From Nectonema munidae (taxonomy: Eukaryota > Nematomorpha > Nectonematoida > Nectonematidae): a stretch of DNA of 64,000 nt. The notes below the pieces were generated by a model. The model was not told the DNA's origin and ran no database searches. It saw nothing but the letters and a program-made list of their open reading frames with translations. Both the position numbers and the translations under genes were made by a program. The stretch lies in NCBI GenBank assembly GCA_030549495.1, contig JAUIRK010001040.1, positions 744,001-808,000 of the forward strand. The letters run 5' to 3'. Within the stretch, counting starts at the first letter, position 1. Every line of letters starts with the position of its first letter. Positions 21,623 to 33,605 of this stretch are shown one piece after another.

Positions 21623-21631
21623 ATTAATATT
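21623..21631. repeat. 9-bp target duplication, left
   Basis: ATTAATATT, matching ATTAAAATT at 25905-25913 in 8 of 9 positions. Confidence 0.7.
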
Positions 21632-24600
21632 GGGTTCGGTTAAAAAGTGCCGCAACAAAAAAAATGAGGTAATAATAGAACAAAAAGTGTTGAAAAAAAA
21701 ACAAATAATTTTAAATTATTTATTCTAATACTTTTAAATTAAAGAAAACCTAACTAAAAAATTTGAAATGCTAAAATAATTTTTGGTATAATAAATATTT
21801 AAATTATTAATTCTATTGTTTTTTATATTTGAAGTTTAGTAAATCCAATCTGTTTAAATTTCTGAATATGAAATAAATGTAACAATAAAATTGTTATTCT
21901 TGTTTTCATTCATAAATGTGTGTACTGCAGAGTGGAGGATCAAGAAATTGACTATAGGGGGGAGCTAATTTGAAAAATTAATTTTATTGGTTTTTTAAAG
22001 TTCAGACGTTGTCTGTCATCATCGTTTCCGTCAACATTTCTAAACAAAAACCCATTTTTAAGGATAGATCATCATCACCACCATCGTCATCATCTTCTTT
22101 TGAGGCTTCATTCCATTGGGGGAGGGGGGGGGGAGGGGGTAGACAGCGCCTTTGATTATTTTTATTTAAAAAAAAGGTAGTTGTAGATTCAAGCGTTTTC
22201 TAAGAACTTTTTTCAAATAACTATTTCTTTTTTTTAGTTTTGTTTTTGTGCCATGTGATATTTATATTAATTGTCTTTACATGTATATACCACACCATGT
22301 ATGGGTGTTTTGTAACATGTATTTTATAATTTGTATTTGCATAATAAATTCTTCTTCGTTAGTTTTAAAGGTAAACGTGTAGCGTAAAGAGTTTTCAAGG
22401 CTGTATTCACCGAAGACGTTTAAGTATTGAACAGTCTCTAAACACCTTACATCACGATCCTTTAATTAAACTTAAAATTCCAAAGTTGAAATAATTACAT
22501 ATAAATGCACTAGGAACATAGCAAACCTCCTGAGTCATTAAAATATGCCGAAATTACTTTGACAAGATACTATGTATTTAACTAAAACCTTTTATGCTCG
22601 AATATTTTCCACATATAATATTGAATCTTGCTGAAAATTTAAATATAGATTAAAAGTATAAAAAAATATATTGTGTTTAAATTTTATCTGATTTAAAGAT
22701 TAAATTAAAGGTTATTAGCTTGTGAAAATTTGGCTTCAGGGATATATAGGTCAATATTACGTGCTTGTCAAACGTTACGAGGCATTAAAGTATGCAGAGA
22801 TTGCTTTCGCAAGATATTAGGAGATTGGCAAAGCTCAGAAGGAATTAAAATATGCAGAATTTCTTTGTATAATGATTGTATTATTTAATTTCAAAAAGGA
22901 AGGCTAAATAAATCTTGAAGCACTTTTTAACCTAAGATTTTTATCGATAAATGATGATTAGATATTATGCGTAGCATTTGGAAAAAAATATTTGAAATGA
23001 AAATCAATAAAATTTAGTTATAATTGGTGTTTGCAGTTCAAGGGGATATTTAAACAATTTTTATCTATACCTTGGCAAGAAAAAAGAAAATAATTTTGAT
23101 ATTTTTGGTGTAAGAGTTTTAAAATATTTGACATCTGTTATACATAAATATGGATGTACATTTTATTAAATATATTTCATCAATTTTTCGACAAAAATAG
23201 AAATTCTAGAACTTTTAAGGGATAGAATATAAACAGAATTTTTAAAGCAAAATAGAATTATAATGTTATATTCTGTGTCTGTTGCTGCAAACTACAGTAG
23301 GATTTTTCCAATTAGTAATATAATTCGCTACTCACTAAAATATAAAAAAAGAAATTGTGTCTTAGTATAATACATACATATGAGGTGCTGATATGCTTGA
23401 TAAGTAAGTTTCTTTATACAGAAGAAGAAATAGAAGAAAAAATCGTGGTTTCCTATTTTCACACAAAGGCTCGATATCATTTAGTAAATTGCTAAAAACT
23501 CAACAATTTTATGAATGTAAAAGACTTAATAACTTTATTGTAAACGAAAAGAATTTCTTTATCTCTCGAGTCAAATGTTTCCTCCACCAATTGTAAAAAA
23601 ATTATGCACAGAAATCAAAGCGTTTGAAAGAGTCAATGAAGAATTTAAATATGATAAAGGAATATGATAAAGGCTGATGCCGATTATGATTTCAAAAATA
23701 GGAGACTTTTTTCAAGCACAACCAATTATTAATTTTTGATCTTTATAAGGTTTTTATTACGGTCTTTGTTAGGTTAACAACCATTTTAATCAACGCCTTT
23801 CAGTACAAGGAAGAAGGAATAGGCATCAGGTACAGGACTGATGGGAAGGTGCATAAACAAAGACGACTGCTTGCCTTAACAAAGCTTAAACGGACAGTTA
23901 TTTGAAAAAAATTTTGAGGATAACATACCCTGAACGCCATCAGTAAGCAGAAAATGCAGTCATTACTTATAAGTTATCTTGGGCCTGTGACAACTAACAC
24001 TTCACAATGAACACTAAGAAGAGAGAAGTCATATTTTAACCGCGCCCTAGCAACACTTGCAAGTTCTATTTTAATAAAAACTCTGATAAAATGAGAAAAA
24101 TTGATAAAGTGCGAATCATAAAATGTAAAATTTTTTTATCATTATAAAAAATTAATTTATTTCAATTCAAAAGGTTATTCGTAAGTTAATGATGCTGGTT
24201 ATGTCATTGAAGTATTTGCATTGAAAACTTTAAAAAATTTTGCGATAGAAAAATATTTCTTTAAAGCTAATTCCAAAATTCAAGTGCGCTGACCTAAAAT
24301 AAAAATACATCTTTAAATTTATGAAGTTACTTCAACTGTTGAATAATAATGTTTCCTTAGCAGTGTTAGGAAGGTAATCATATGATCAAGACACAAAATC
24401 ACATACCTAAAAAATATAAGTCAAACCTTCTGGACCCTTGATTACCCAAATAAAAATATTTGCGCGGTTATGCGGGTGTGGATAGAAGAATTTTGATTTT
24501 TGGGTAATATTTGACATTTCTCAAAAATCAAAATGAAGTATATTAAAAAAATAAATCAGAAAACTTTCTAAGCATCCTTTACTATTAATAGTCCTTAGTT

Positions 24601-25904
24601 ATATGATATGCCGAATTTAACTGGAATATGCGCATGTATGGGAATAAGAATTGAGATTGTGTTATGTAAAATCAAATAAAAAAATAAGGAGATTAAGCAC
24701 CACAAAAATTATTTTCTTAAAAAATTATAAAATAATAGTAAAAAGCTAGGTGGTTGAAAATAAATTCTAACATGTACTTGGAGTTTTTAAGTGTTTCAAG
24801 TGAGGGTTAGATGTTTAAACCTTGGACTCTGCCTCCCTGAAGAAACGTAATAAAATTACTGCTTTGTTAGCCCAGTGATTAATTGATTCAATTTTTGTGT
24901 GTTCAATAGTTTACTCAAAAATTTATTTTGAAATCTATGAGGGCAAAAAAATTATTTGCAGGACTGGGGGTACCCACAAAGTTTATTTTGCGGGTATGGG
25001 TGGTTCCGGGTCCACGTTTTGCTCTTATATTTGTTGAAACACCACGCAAATATTAGGCCACAATGTATTTCATACAACTTATTTGTTGTATTAATATGAC
25101 AACAAAATCTGAAAAATGGTTGAAATGGCAATAAAGAGAAAAAACTCACATTTCAAAAAAGGACAACGAAATCAAGCATCTTGATATAAAATAGCAGCCG
25201 TTCTTGTTGTTGGCAAGACGCAAATCCAGAATTTAAATAAGAGAAAAAATTTTTTTTTGCATCTTAAGAAAAGATATTCTCCTTCAATATAAAACTTTAA
25301 ATTTTCAAAAAAAAAGAAGTAAAATGAAAAGGTTTGGTTGAAATGGAAGCAACAAATTTTTTTATACGCTCTATACTTTTAGAATAAGAATACATAATAT
25401 TAGAAAAATTATACACTAAGCAATAATAATTTAAACTATTATTTGAATGAAAAAGGCCCTGATGACTGGATAAACTTTTCAGGGAAAGTTTTTAGGAAAT
25501 TTTGTAGATTATTTTCAGAAAAAATATTTGATATCAAAAAAAGTAGGTTGATAAAGCTTCTAATTAAGTTCAAAAAACATTCTTTTAAAAAATAAAGAAA
25601 TTAAATTTAGTTACATTACGTGTCTAAAAAGTAGAAAAGATAAAAAAAAATGGATGAATATATTTATAAAAGTAGGAAAATAATCATCCATTTTAAAAGG
25701 CAGACATTTTATTAAAACCTTGCGGCACTTTTTAACCCAGCCGCCATTAAAATAGTTTAACACAATATTTTTAAAGTTTTTAAACAATAGAAAAGAACTT
25801 ACATTTTATAAAAATTTTTACTTCAGTTTGAACTTTATTATTTAGAAAAAGATATTGCCAAATTAATCTTGCATCACTTTCTGCGGCACTTTTTAACCGG
25901 ACCG
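21632..25904. mobile_element. 4.27-kb non-coding element with terminal inverted repeats inserted in the MULE
   Basis: The left end GGGTTCGGTTAAAAAGTGCC (21632) and the right end, which reads CGGTCCGGTTAAAAAGTGCC on the minus strand (ending 25904), are inverted repeats, flanked by 9-bp target duplications. The insertion separates two parts of one MULE transposase: FLHFESNFN before it and TLSIFFSYV after it. 9-bp duplications suggest that the invader is also MULE-type. No long open frame is present, so it is non-autonomous or decayed. A third, internal copy of the terminal motif lies at 25719-25738. Confidence 0.75.
25719..25738. repeat. Internal copy of the terminal motif
   Basis: TTGCGGCACTTTTTAACCCA lies 166 bp inside the right end in the same orientation as the true right terminus. 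This suggests nesting, a terminal duplication, or an alternative element end. Confidence 0.7.
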
Positions 25905-25913
25905 ATTAAAATT

Positions 25914-26246
25914 AGACTCAAAGTGTAAAAACATAGGGCCCATCAATATGGGTGTTGTATTAGTTGATATTTTTAATAAATTTCTATCTGTATAAACAAT
26001 AGAGATCAAATATAGGATTCAATAAAAATACTTTTTGCATTTTTACTTTGATTTAATTTGTTTTATTGTTTCAAAGGCTGTGCTTGGAGTTCTGATATAT
26101 TCATTGTTTGTTTTAGAGTTACCATGTGAAAACGATTCTTTTTCTGGATAATTGCTAATGTATTCATATAAATTTAAATTATCTATATTTTTTATTCCTG
26201 GAAACTGTTCAAACCAAGAAATTCTTCTTTTAAATTTTTTTATCAA
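25914..26246 (-). pseudogene. MULE transposase, N-terminal part
   Basis: The frame at 26246-26043 (IKKFKRRISWFEQFPGIKN) ends at a stop. A second frame ending at 25914 reads STNTTPILMGPMFLHFESNF, the 'P(I/V)(L/F)xGPxxLH' strand typical of the MULE core just before the catalytic segment. It then runs into the inserted element at 25904. Confidence 0.55.
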
Positions 26247-26705
26247 TTTTCAACTATGTGTAGTACCTGCTCATAATTATTAAATCTTTTAATTCAGGCT
26301 ATTTTTCTTCTTGTTGAAATTTTATTTTAACTGTCTTACCAAAAAGTACCTCTGAATTTTTTTAAAAATAAGTGTATGTATTATCTTCGTTTTGTAATAT
26401 AAAGTATTTTTAAATAAATTTCCACACCAAACTCCACATGTGTCATGAAACTTTCTTTTCTATATATAAAATAAAGTACTCATTTTCTGGTCTATTTGGA
26501 ACGCAATTTATTGTATTTGTACAATTAATTAACAGATTCATGATTTCACATGTTGGCAAAAATTTTTTTAATTTATTTTTCTTCATTAACATCAAACTTA
26601 TCACTTGTTTCTTGGATTTCTCTTTTTTCAATGAAGATATTTTTAGCAATCCTATTTTCTTTTTTTTTAAAGTTTATAGAAATATTTATGTTAGTGATAT
26701 CAACA

Positions 26706-27224
26706 CTAGATAAACAAAATGGTTTGGTATAAAATATTCATTTTTATGAATATAATTGGTATTTGTCCACAATATTTTGTTTGTGGTTTATTTCTGGGAA
26801 AAAAGGTTTGATTTAAAATTTTATAAGCCAAGTTTTTTTCACATTTCAAAGAAGGATAGACAAAAGTTATTGAACACTCTAAGACAGTAGCAGCTGCCAT
26901 TATGGTGTAAGTAGATGACCGAGAAGCAGAAAAACATACTTTATAATACTCAACATCAATTTCTGGAGAAACTTTGTAAATTTCATTCTTAAAGCCTAAA
27001 CTAGAATAATATTCTTTAAATAAGTTCATTTCAATTACAGTTTTTACTCTTATTTCTGTGGAAAGAGTTTCTTTACCACAAAGATGAATGGACAAAGCGT
27101 TGAAAAAGCAATTGCCATTTGCACTTGTTTTAATTGGTGCCATGGAACCATTGTATATTAATTTAGATACATCATCTTCTGTAAATTTATCTAAAATAAA
27201 AGGCTTATCATACTTTTTAATCAA
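26706..27224 (-). CDS. OTU-like cysteine protease of the MULE element
   Basis: A 172-codon frame. TSANGNCFFNALSIHLCG carries the OTU catalytic-Cys motif (usual form D/A-G-N-C-L/F-F-x-A). Downstream are AATVLECSITFVYPSLK, the typical late strands, and no obvious conserved His block at the end. OTU proteases cleave ubiquitin linkages; transposon-borne copies have unknown roles. The 5' neighbour (27475-27221) has CILCFKSYH and CLACLDFD zinc-finger-like pairs and overlaps by four bases, so the two may once have been one protein. It lies head-to-tail with the transposase fragments, supporting membership in the same element. Confidence 0.6.
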   Translation of the reverse strand: MIKKYDKPFILDKFTEDDVSKLIYNGSMAPIKTSANGNCFFNALSIHLCGKETLSTEIRVKTVIEMNLFKEYYSSLGFKNEIYKVSPEIDVEYYKVCFSASRSSTYTIMAAATVLECSITFVYPSLKCEKNLAYKILNQTFFPRNKPQTKYCGQIPIIFIKMNILYQTILFI

Positions 27225-27475
27225 ATTTTTATTAAACTTTTTAGGTAATTATCTTGACACATAGATGTGTGTGGAACTTTTTTTAGAAGTTGAAGTAAAC
27301 AATCAAAATCTAAACATGCTAGACATATATAAAAATTTGGTGATTTGAAATGCAGCAATTTAAGAATACATAAATCTTCGTAGTCATAATGATAACTTTT
27401 AAAACAGAGGATACATGACAGACTATCAGACCGAATTCCATGTAACATTTTCAATATAACTTTTTTTTCTGTCAA
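27221..27475 (-). CDS. Cys-rich N-terminal frame of the OTU protein
   Basis: 84 codons beginning MTEKKVILKMLHGIRSDSLS, with CILC and CLAC pairs 36 residues apart, suggesting a zinc-binding module. Ends four bases into the OTU frame. Confidence 0.45.
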   Translation of the reverse strand: MTEKKVILKMLHGIRSDSLSCILCFKSYHYDYEDLCILKLLHFKSPNFYICLACLDFDCLLQLLKKVPHTSMCQDNYLKSLIKI

Positions 27476-27639
27476 AATAAAAAAAAATTAAAAATAACAA
27501 TTTAAACATTTTTGAACTTTTGAATTTTATTAGATCAATATTTGGTTGGTTGGAGATAACAAAACACTTGCAGCCGTAAGGCTATATGCTTGCATTATGC
27601 TTAAGATGGTTTATCACAATTTTTGTAAATTTGTTTTTA

Positions 27640-27725
27640 GAGTTGGGAGCCTTGGGGATCGAACCTCTAACCTACAACTGTTAAGCTGAGAGGTACATCT
27701 TAACAACCAGTGTGTCTCCATCGAT
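27640..27725 (-). mobile_element. tRNA-like SINE head
   Basis: On the minus strand, an A-box-like TGGTTGTTAAG and a B-box GGTTCGATCCCC are followed by AAGGCTCCCA, which pairs partly with an upstream GGAGACA. No clean cloverleaf with a credible anticodon arm was drawn, so this is called tRNA-derived rather than a tRNA gene. Confidence 0.45.
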
Positions 27726-28049
27726 TACAGGATAAATGTTTGATTAAAAATCTTATAGATTTAATAATTTTTACGGTTTATATACAAATACACAGAAATT
27801 GTCCCAAAACCTAGCAATGTCATTATCGTGAAAGCCAAAATCCAGGAAGGAAAAATCATACTCTAAAAAATTTAACATCAGATATAAAATTTCATTAAAA
27901 TATATAAATAGTATTGTGATATGTTTCATACAATTTAAAAAACACTAAAATTATTTAAATCGCATTATAAAAAAAATTTCAAATTTCCCTCCAAAAAAAT
28001 TATCTAGCAAAATAAAAAACAAAAAAGTAAAAAAATTAGAACTTTTCTA
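27726..28049. other. No feature seen
   Basis: AT-rich sequence between the tRNA-like unit and the LINE tail. Confidence 0.3.
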
Positions 28050-29700
28050 AATAGGTAGGTAGGAATGGAGATTTCTAAGCACTTTCCAGCTGGAGCTGAT
28101 ATGCTTGCAAGTCTGCTGGAATTTAGTCTTCAAAGTTTAAGTTTAGTCTTTGTGGGTCTTTCTGAAATAGAAAAGAAAATTTGGAAGATTTTCATGGCTG
28201 TAGACACTAGACTGTTTTGTAGAATGTATGGGTTGGTGATGATAATGGCTTATTGTTATTGGATATTTGGGGGAGGATTGAGTGTTTGGTTTGCAGAGAG
28301 TATTGGTTCGATTGTGGTTATGAGAAGAGAGAGATGTTTGATAACTAATGGGTGTTGTAGAAGATCATGTAGAGAGGATGGAATATCTTTAAAAAAGTAG
28401 CGGCTTTTTTCAAAGAGTTGGTGTCGGTGAGAATGAAAAATTGGACAATAAAGGAGAATATGTATAGGTCTTTCAATGTACGAACAGCTTAAACGACAGA
28501 AAGGGTTTGAGTGAAGTTTGAATTTAAAGAAGTATGCATTACAAGGGCAATGGAATGAGAGCCAGCGAATGATGTTCCGAGAGAGTGAGTGAAAGTGTTT
28601 GTTTAAAATGAGTTGTGATAATAGCATAGATGTCGGAAGTGATGTGAAGGTTGAGTCAATAGATTGTTGCCACTGCAGTAGTGTAGAGTTAGTTATAGTG
28701 TTTGTAAATGTGGAGATGGGTAGAGAAAATAGGGGTAGGATCTGTGAATCGGAGATTTTTGATTTTGCAACGTAATCGACAAGGTAGTTTTCGAAACTGC
28801 TGGAATGAGCTGGGCACTAGACAATTTTTATTTCAAAGTGATTACATAGGTGAATAAATTTGCTTGCTAAACTATAAGTTGAGTGTGAGATTTTGTTTTC
28901 AGGTTTTAAGTCATTTATTAAATTTTGCGAGTCTGTGAAAAAAGTGATATATTTGAAGGAGGTAGAAAAGTAAGTTAGGTTATTAAGGAGTATGTTGAAG
29001 GATAGTAATACTGCGTGAATTTCTGTTTCGTGTGCCGTGATTTTTGGATCTAGGTTTGTGTGTTGGATAAGAAATGGGGTTTTTGTGTTTTGTAGGAAGA
29101 ATGTGTATGCAGCTGAAGAGCGGTGTTGTGATTTGGAACCGTCAGTGAAAATTGAAAGAACTCTTAGTATTTGTTTTACGTTGGTGAGCTATATATTTTA
29201 GGACAAGATATCTATGGTGACAGATGTTAGTGGTGTACGGAGGAGACGAAGAAGGGTGGATGAGCTCGATTGGGTGATTTAATGGTAGCACTTGATAAGA
29301 TGTTTTTAGGAGCAAACTGAATTAATAAGGAATTGTAGTACTGCAGTGATTGGGATGTTTGGGTTGTGTATAAGTTGGCGAACGGATGTGGTGAGGGTGT
29401 AGAGCAGAAAGTTATTAGGTAATTTTTAAGAAGCATTTTCTTTAGATTGAGATGGAGGGGTAGCGTGTTAGTGAATAATTCAAGTTTTGTAGTTGGTGTA
29501 GTGTGATAGGCATTGGTGATAGAAAGGAGACACAGGCGATGAATTTTGTTAAGATGAGTAAGGGATGACTGATGTTTCAACTCTGAGCCCCATGAAAGAA
29601 ATCCATATTTGAGGACAGGGAAAATGAGACTTTTATAAATGAACTTTGTGAGAAAGTCCCCATTTGTAAGAAATTCTGTTTTTAAGAGAGAAAAGAGTTT
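28050..29700 (-). mobile_element. 5'-truncated LINE with RNase H domain
   Basis: Minus strand, 29700 down. End of the reverse transcriptase (FIYKSLIFPVLKYGFLSWGS, then LNKIHRLCLLSITNAYHTTP), then RNase H (near 28920, FFTDSQNLINDL), then a C-terminal region with RWLSFHCPCNAYFFKFKL, a Cys pair and HILLYCPIF, the usual CxxC...H...C tail of RNase H-bearing Jockey/I-type LINEs. The 3' end at about 28050 carries a short CCTA repeat tail. Most of the element, including the endonuclease and RT core, is missing. At least two frame breaks occur (near 29220 and 28630). Confidence 0.75.
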
Positions 29701-30430
29701 TGACTAATTTTTGTGAGGTGTTTTTGAAATGATTCTAAAAATTAATTAAAAAACATTCTTAATATAAATGTTTTGTTCTTTCGTAATTTTTGTCTAAAAA
29801 TTATATAAAAATTAAAAAAAACTAATACTAAACTAATATATTTAGTGAGGGCGTGTAAAAACTTGCCAGGGCGTGTAAGGGCTTTTTTCTCAACACCCCC
29901 TAACCCCTAAACTAATCAAAAATATATAGTTTCGACTTAATGTTTTTCTTCATATCTCTTACAAGTTCGTAAAAATTAACTAAAGAAGTTTATTAAATTT
30001 TTTTTACTCTTTTCAGTAAAGATAGACACCTTATACTCTAAAATAAGATTCGACTTTGAGAATCCTAATAGACTTGCAGTGTAAATTAAGAATAACAAGC
30101 ACACTATGTTCTTTGCTTCTGGAACAGTCTTGATAGGAAAAATCATTAATAAAAACCTAAATATCCTATAAGCTTATCTTTTCAGGCCGTGTATTTAAGA
30201 TACAATTACCTTATTTTAGTTGAAAAAACATCTCCTATGCTTTCAGTATACTTTGTCTCATATTAAATTGTGAATCATTTGTAAATAGATTAGAATAATC
30301 ATTAGAAGTACGTAGAATGAACACAACCTGTCAGAGACAAAAATGACCGTTGGCGTTTTTGTTAAAATTATCTAAATTTTATTAAATATATATTGATTAT
30401 CACTCAGAAAAATTTTCTAAAAACAAAGAA
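29701..30430. other. No recognised gene
   Basis: AT-rich. A GGGCGTGTAA motif occurs twice near 29846-29878, possibly the end of an unidentified repeat. Confidence 0.25.
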
Positions 30431-30439
30431 TAATATGGA

Positions 30440-31000
30440 CATAATTTTTCCAACCACATTATCTGTTGTTCTGCTCATTTGAACATCTCTGAAACATTTT
30501 AGTTAATAATCTCGCAAGAAAAACCCACCAAAACTCTTCTAAAACCCTCAGATCTCTGTGCCTACAAACCTTTCTACCACTAATTGACACCTCTTGTTAT
30601 CAAAAATGGCAATTACATATCACATCCATATCAAATTCAAATTCAACATATTTATCCCAAATAATCACAAATAACTCATCAAAAACAAATTTACGATTCT
30701 GAAACTATGATGATACGGTTTGTCGTTTTGGAAGTAATAAAGCATATTTTTCTCTTTTATGAAATTTTTTTCATTATTCTCCTGAATGTGCTCAAACTTT
30801 ACAAACTCCTTTCAAATAATCTTTAACCTCATTATATGACGTTTCGTCTCACCTATCCTTCATCAATTCTTTTGTAAATTTAATATAACGAATTGAACTG
30901 ATATTGTTCAACTTACATTGAAAAATAATAACTAAATCTCGCGTTCTTCTAAAATTTAGAAGAATTTTCATGCTAATTAATAATTTTAACCTTGGCTACT
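30440..31000 (+). mobile_element. LINE remnant, RNase H C-terminal region (plus strand)
   Basis: Plus-strand translation reads VNNLARKTHQNSSKTL, IDTSCYQKWQLHIT, then NYDDTVCRFGSNKAY and HYSPECAQTLQTPF. This is the end of an RNase H domain followed by the C-terminal CxxxG...H..PEC finger of Jockey/I-type LINEs. Stops interrupt it. Orientation is opposite to the neighbours at 28050 and 31579. Confidence 0.55.
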
Positions 31001-31560
31001 CTACTCAAAATATCCAAAATAAATACAAACATATCAGAAGACGTTCAAAATGCTTTGAATGATCTATCTTACTACAATGTCATTAATATGTTTACATTCA
31101 TTAAGGTAATGAAGAATTAAAATCAGCATATGGTCCCAAAAAGTTAGACAGCGAAAAAGTGTGTTCAAATTTTTATGGCATATTATAATATAAAATCTTT
31201 GTTTTTAGAAGAAGAATTTAGAGAAGTTCTTAGGTTATGCATAAATTGCAAAAACAAAAGGTAGAGCATAATAGCTTCAAGAAGAAGAAGAAAGAAGAAA
31301 TTTATTAGAGTACACATGTTGGTTGTTAAATAATAATATTTCACAAAGTTACAAGTTATAAAAAAAATAAGTAAAAACAGTTTGTGTAACTGGGCCTACA
31401 CAAAGACTAATCAAAGATAAGTTTATTTATATAAATTATATTAACAGAAATGAAAAAAAGTATATATAAATATTTACAAGAGATACTTTTAAAGAGAGAA
31501 AAAAAAATATACAATATGTATAAACAGATATATAATAAATGATATATGATAGATTGATAT
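31001..31560. other. No gene; probable LINE 3' flank
   Basis: Low-complexity AT-rich sequence that may include the 3' UTR of the minus-strand LINE to the right. Confidence 0.25.
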
Positions 31561-31578
31561 ATTATATAGAGAAAAATG

Positions 31579-33150
31579 CTATAGCCAAAATATAGGGTGT
31601 TTGTTTTGAATGTGATACATTAAAAAGTGAAACAAGAAAAGCAATTTGTTAGAGTAGAAGGTATAGTTTTTATTTAATTGCGCCAGTTCTATGATATTAA
31701 TATTTTCACTGTTTTCTATTAAATCTATGATTTTCTGCCTTATGACTTGCTTCCATTTTTTTGAATTAAGCCTTGGATGAAAGTAACTAAATTTTGTTCT
31801 AGTATTATAATTGTGTACTTCAAAATTAAACATTAGTTTATTCGAGTAGTCTATTGGAAAAAAACTATGAATAATATCATGGTAAAAATTCATTAATTTA
31901 TACTTATAGATATCCTGTATTTTCAAAACATTAGTTAAATAGAATTTACGGCTGGTATGTGCATTATATTTCAGATTTAAGGCTAACCTCAATATTTTTT
32001 TTGCAAAATAAATATTCTATTAAGATTAACGTGTTCCCAATTTACTAGAGAATAATTTAAAACTGGTAACACCAAGGATTTATACGCAATAGTTTTTATT
32101 TTCACTGGAAGATGATTCCAACTTCTGAATTTAGCAAGTAAATAACTCAATTTATTGCAGACTGATTCAACTTGTGCGTTCCAAAGGAGTCTATTGTCAA
32201 ATATAGTGCCTACAAAACAAAACTTTTCCAACAACTCAAGTACATGGTTATTAATTTTACATCATGATAAAATGAGATTTTTTTCTCTGATAACAACATT
32301 CCTTTTGATTTTTCATAGTTCAGTAATAATTGATGACTAATGAAAAGCTCATTCAAAAAAGACAACTTTTTATTTATTATTTCGATGCTTGAAAAATTTT
32401 CAACTTTGAAGACGAGAACTATGTCATCTGCAAAGGCTAGAGCTTTACAGACATCTCTGTTTATGACTTTGATTGTTTCATTTATGTATATGATAAACAG
32501 AAGTGGACCGAGAGAAGATCCCTGAGGTACTCCAACAGTTTTGCAGTGATATATGTCAGAAAAACTATTATTTAAAAAAAAGGAAAATTTCCTATTATTT
32601 AAAAAACTTCCAATTAAATCTATAGCTGATTGATCAATTTTATAGTAATTAAGCTCTCTTAATAAAAAATTATGATTTACACAGTCAAAAGCAGCTTTGA
32701 GATCGAAAAATATACAAAATAAATTAAAATTACTATTCCAGTTCTCTACAATTTCTGAAATAAAAATTGAATGAAGTTGTTCAATGTTTTTAAGCTTACG
32801 AAAATCAAATTGAAACTCACTAAACAATAAATTATATTCAAAATAATTATACAACTGATTATAAAGGATTTTCTCTAGTATTTTCGAAAAGACCGGCACT
32901 ATACACACGCGTCTGTAGTTGTCTAATTCAGATTTTTTTACCTCCTTTCTTTGCTATTGGAACTATTTTACCTACGCCATCTAGAAATGTACCTAGAGAT
33001 ATGCATTTTTTATATTAAACGTAAAGCGGTTTGACTAAGGTGTTTATTATTATTTTTACTATTTTAACTGAAAAGCCATAAATGTCCGATGCATTACTAT
33101 TTTTCAGTTGTTTAACTGCAATCAGTATATTCAATCTATGTTTTAGATAT
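31579..33150 (-). mobile_element. 5'-truncated LINE reverse transcriptase (CR1/Jockey type)
   Basis: Minus strand, 33150 down. VKQLKNSNASDIYGFSVKIV and LGTFLDGVGKIVPIAKKGGK precede CIVPVFSKILEKIL, then FFDLKAAFDCVNHN (RT motif A), VGVPQGSSLGPLLFIIY, and ALAFADDIVLVF (catalytic FADD; 32908-32210). A second frame continues WNHLPVKIKTIAYKSLVLPV (32234-31989), and a third (31992-31579) carries the thumb and tail (VHNYNTRTKFSYFHPRLNSK). At least three frame breaks are seen. The endonuclease and ORF1 are absent. It resembles, but is distinct from, the intact LINE at 43424-47960. Confidence 0.8.
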
Positions 33151-33605
33151 TATCAGTCAAAGAAAAAATTAAGTGATCTAATTTATTATGTATATTTATA
33201 GATATTGTACTTATAGATAATATAATATAAAAAATTTCCTTTTTTTGAATTTTTATTTTCTGACTCATCTAGTCATGTTTTAAGCAGACGATACAAAATG
33301 TGTTTCGCTAACAATTTCAAACATTTAAAAACCTTTTTCAAGTAATTTTATATTTTAAAAAATATTTTATAATGATATTAAGTATTAAGTTTCATTTAAT
33401 TTAATGCAACTAAATACTTTTAACTAAGTTTTTTTTTATAATTTTCAAAATTTATTATAAAAGAATTTTTGTCCAATGAACACACCACCACTATTATCCT
33501 ACATTACACTTCCACTGTAAGCTCTCAATCCCACCATAACTCAACTAATTTTATCAAGTCAAATTATGTTGTTTTTAATTATGATTGCACCACTCCCTTT
33601 TAGTT
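33151..33605. other. No feature seen
   Basis: AT-rich spacer between the LINE and the left terminus of the BED-type hAT. Confidence 0.3.

Larger units (their letters stand above)
20985..27475 (-). mobile_element. Decayed MULE-type (Phantom-like) DNA transposon
   Basis: Reading downward: a Cys-rich frame (27475-27221), an OTU-like protease frame (27224-26706), an unassigned frame (26246-26043), the start of a MULE transposase core (25960-25914), a 4.27-kb inserted element, then the rest of the core (21622-21272) and its C-terminal part (down to about 21025). MULE elements that also carry an OTU-like cysteine protease are known; from memory the animal Phantom group is one. Terminal inverted repeats were not found. 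Several breaks and the insertion show it is dead. Confidence 0.6.

Noticed and set aside
28065-28400. Plus-strand 111-codon frame
   Set aside because: Lies antisense to the LINE C-terminal region, whose minus-strand reading has recognisable motifs.
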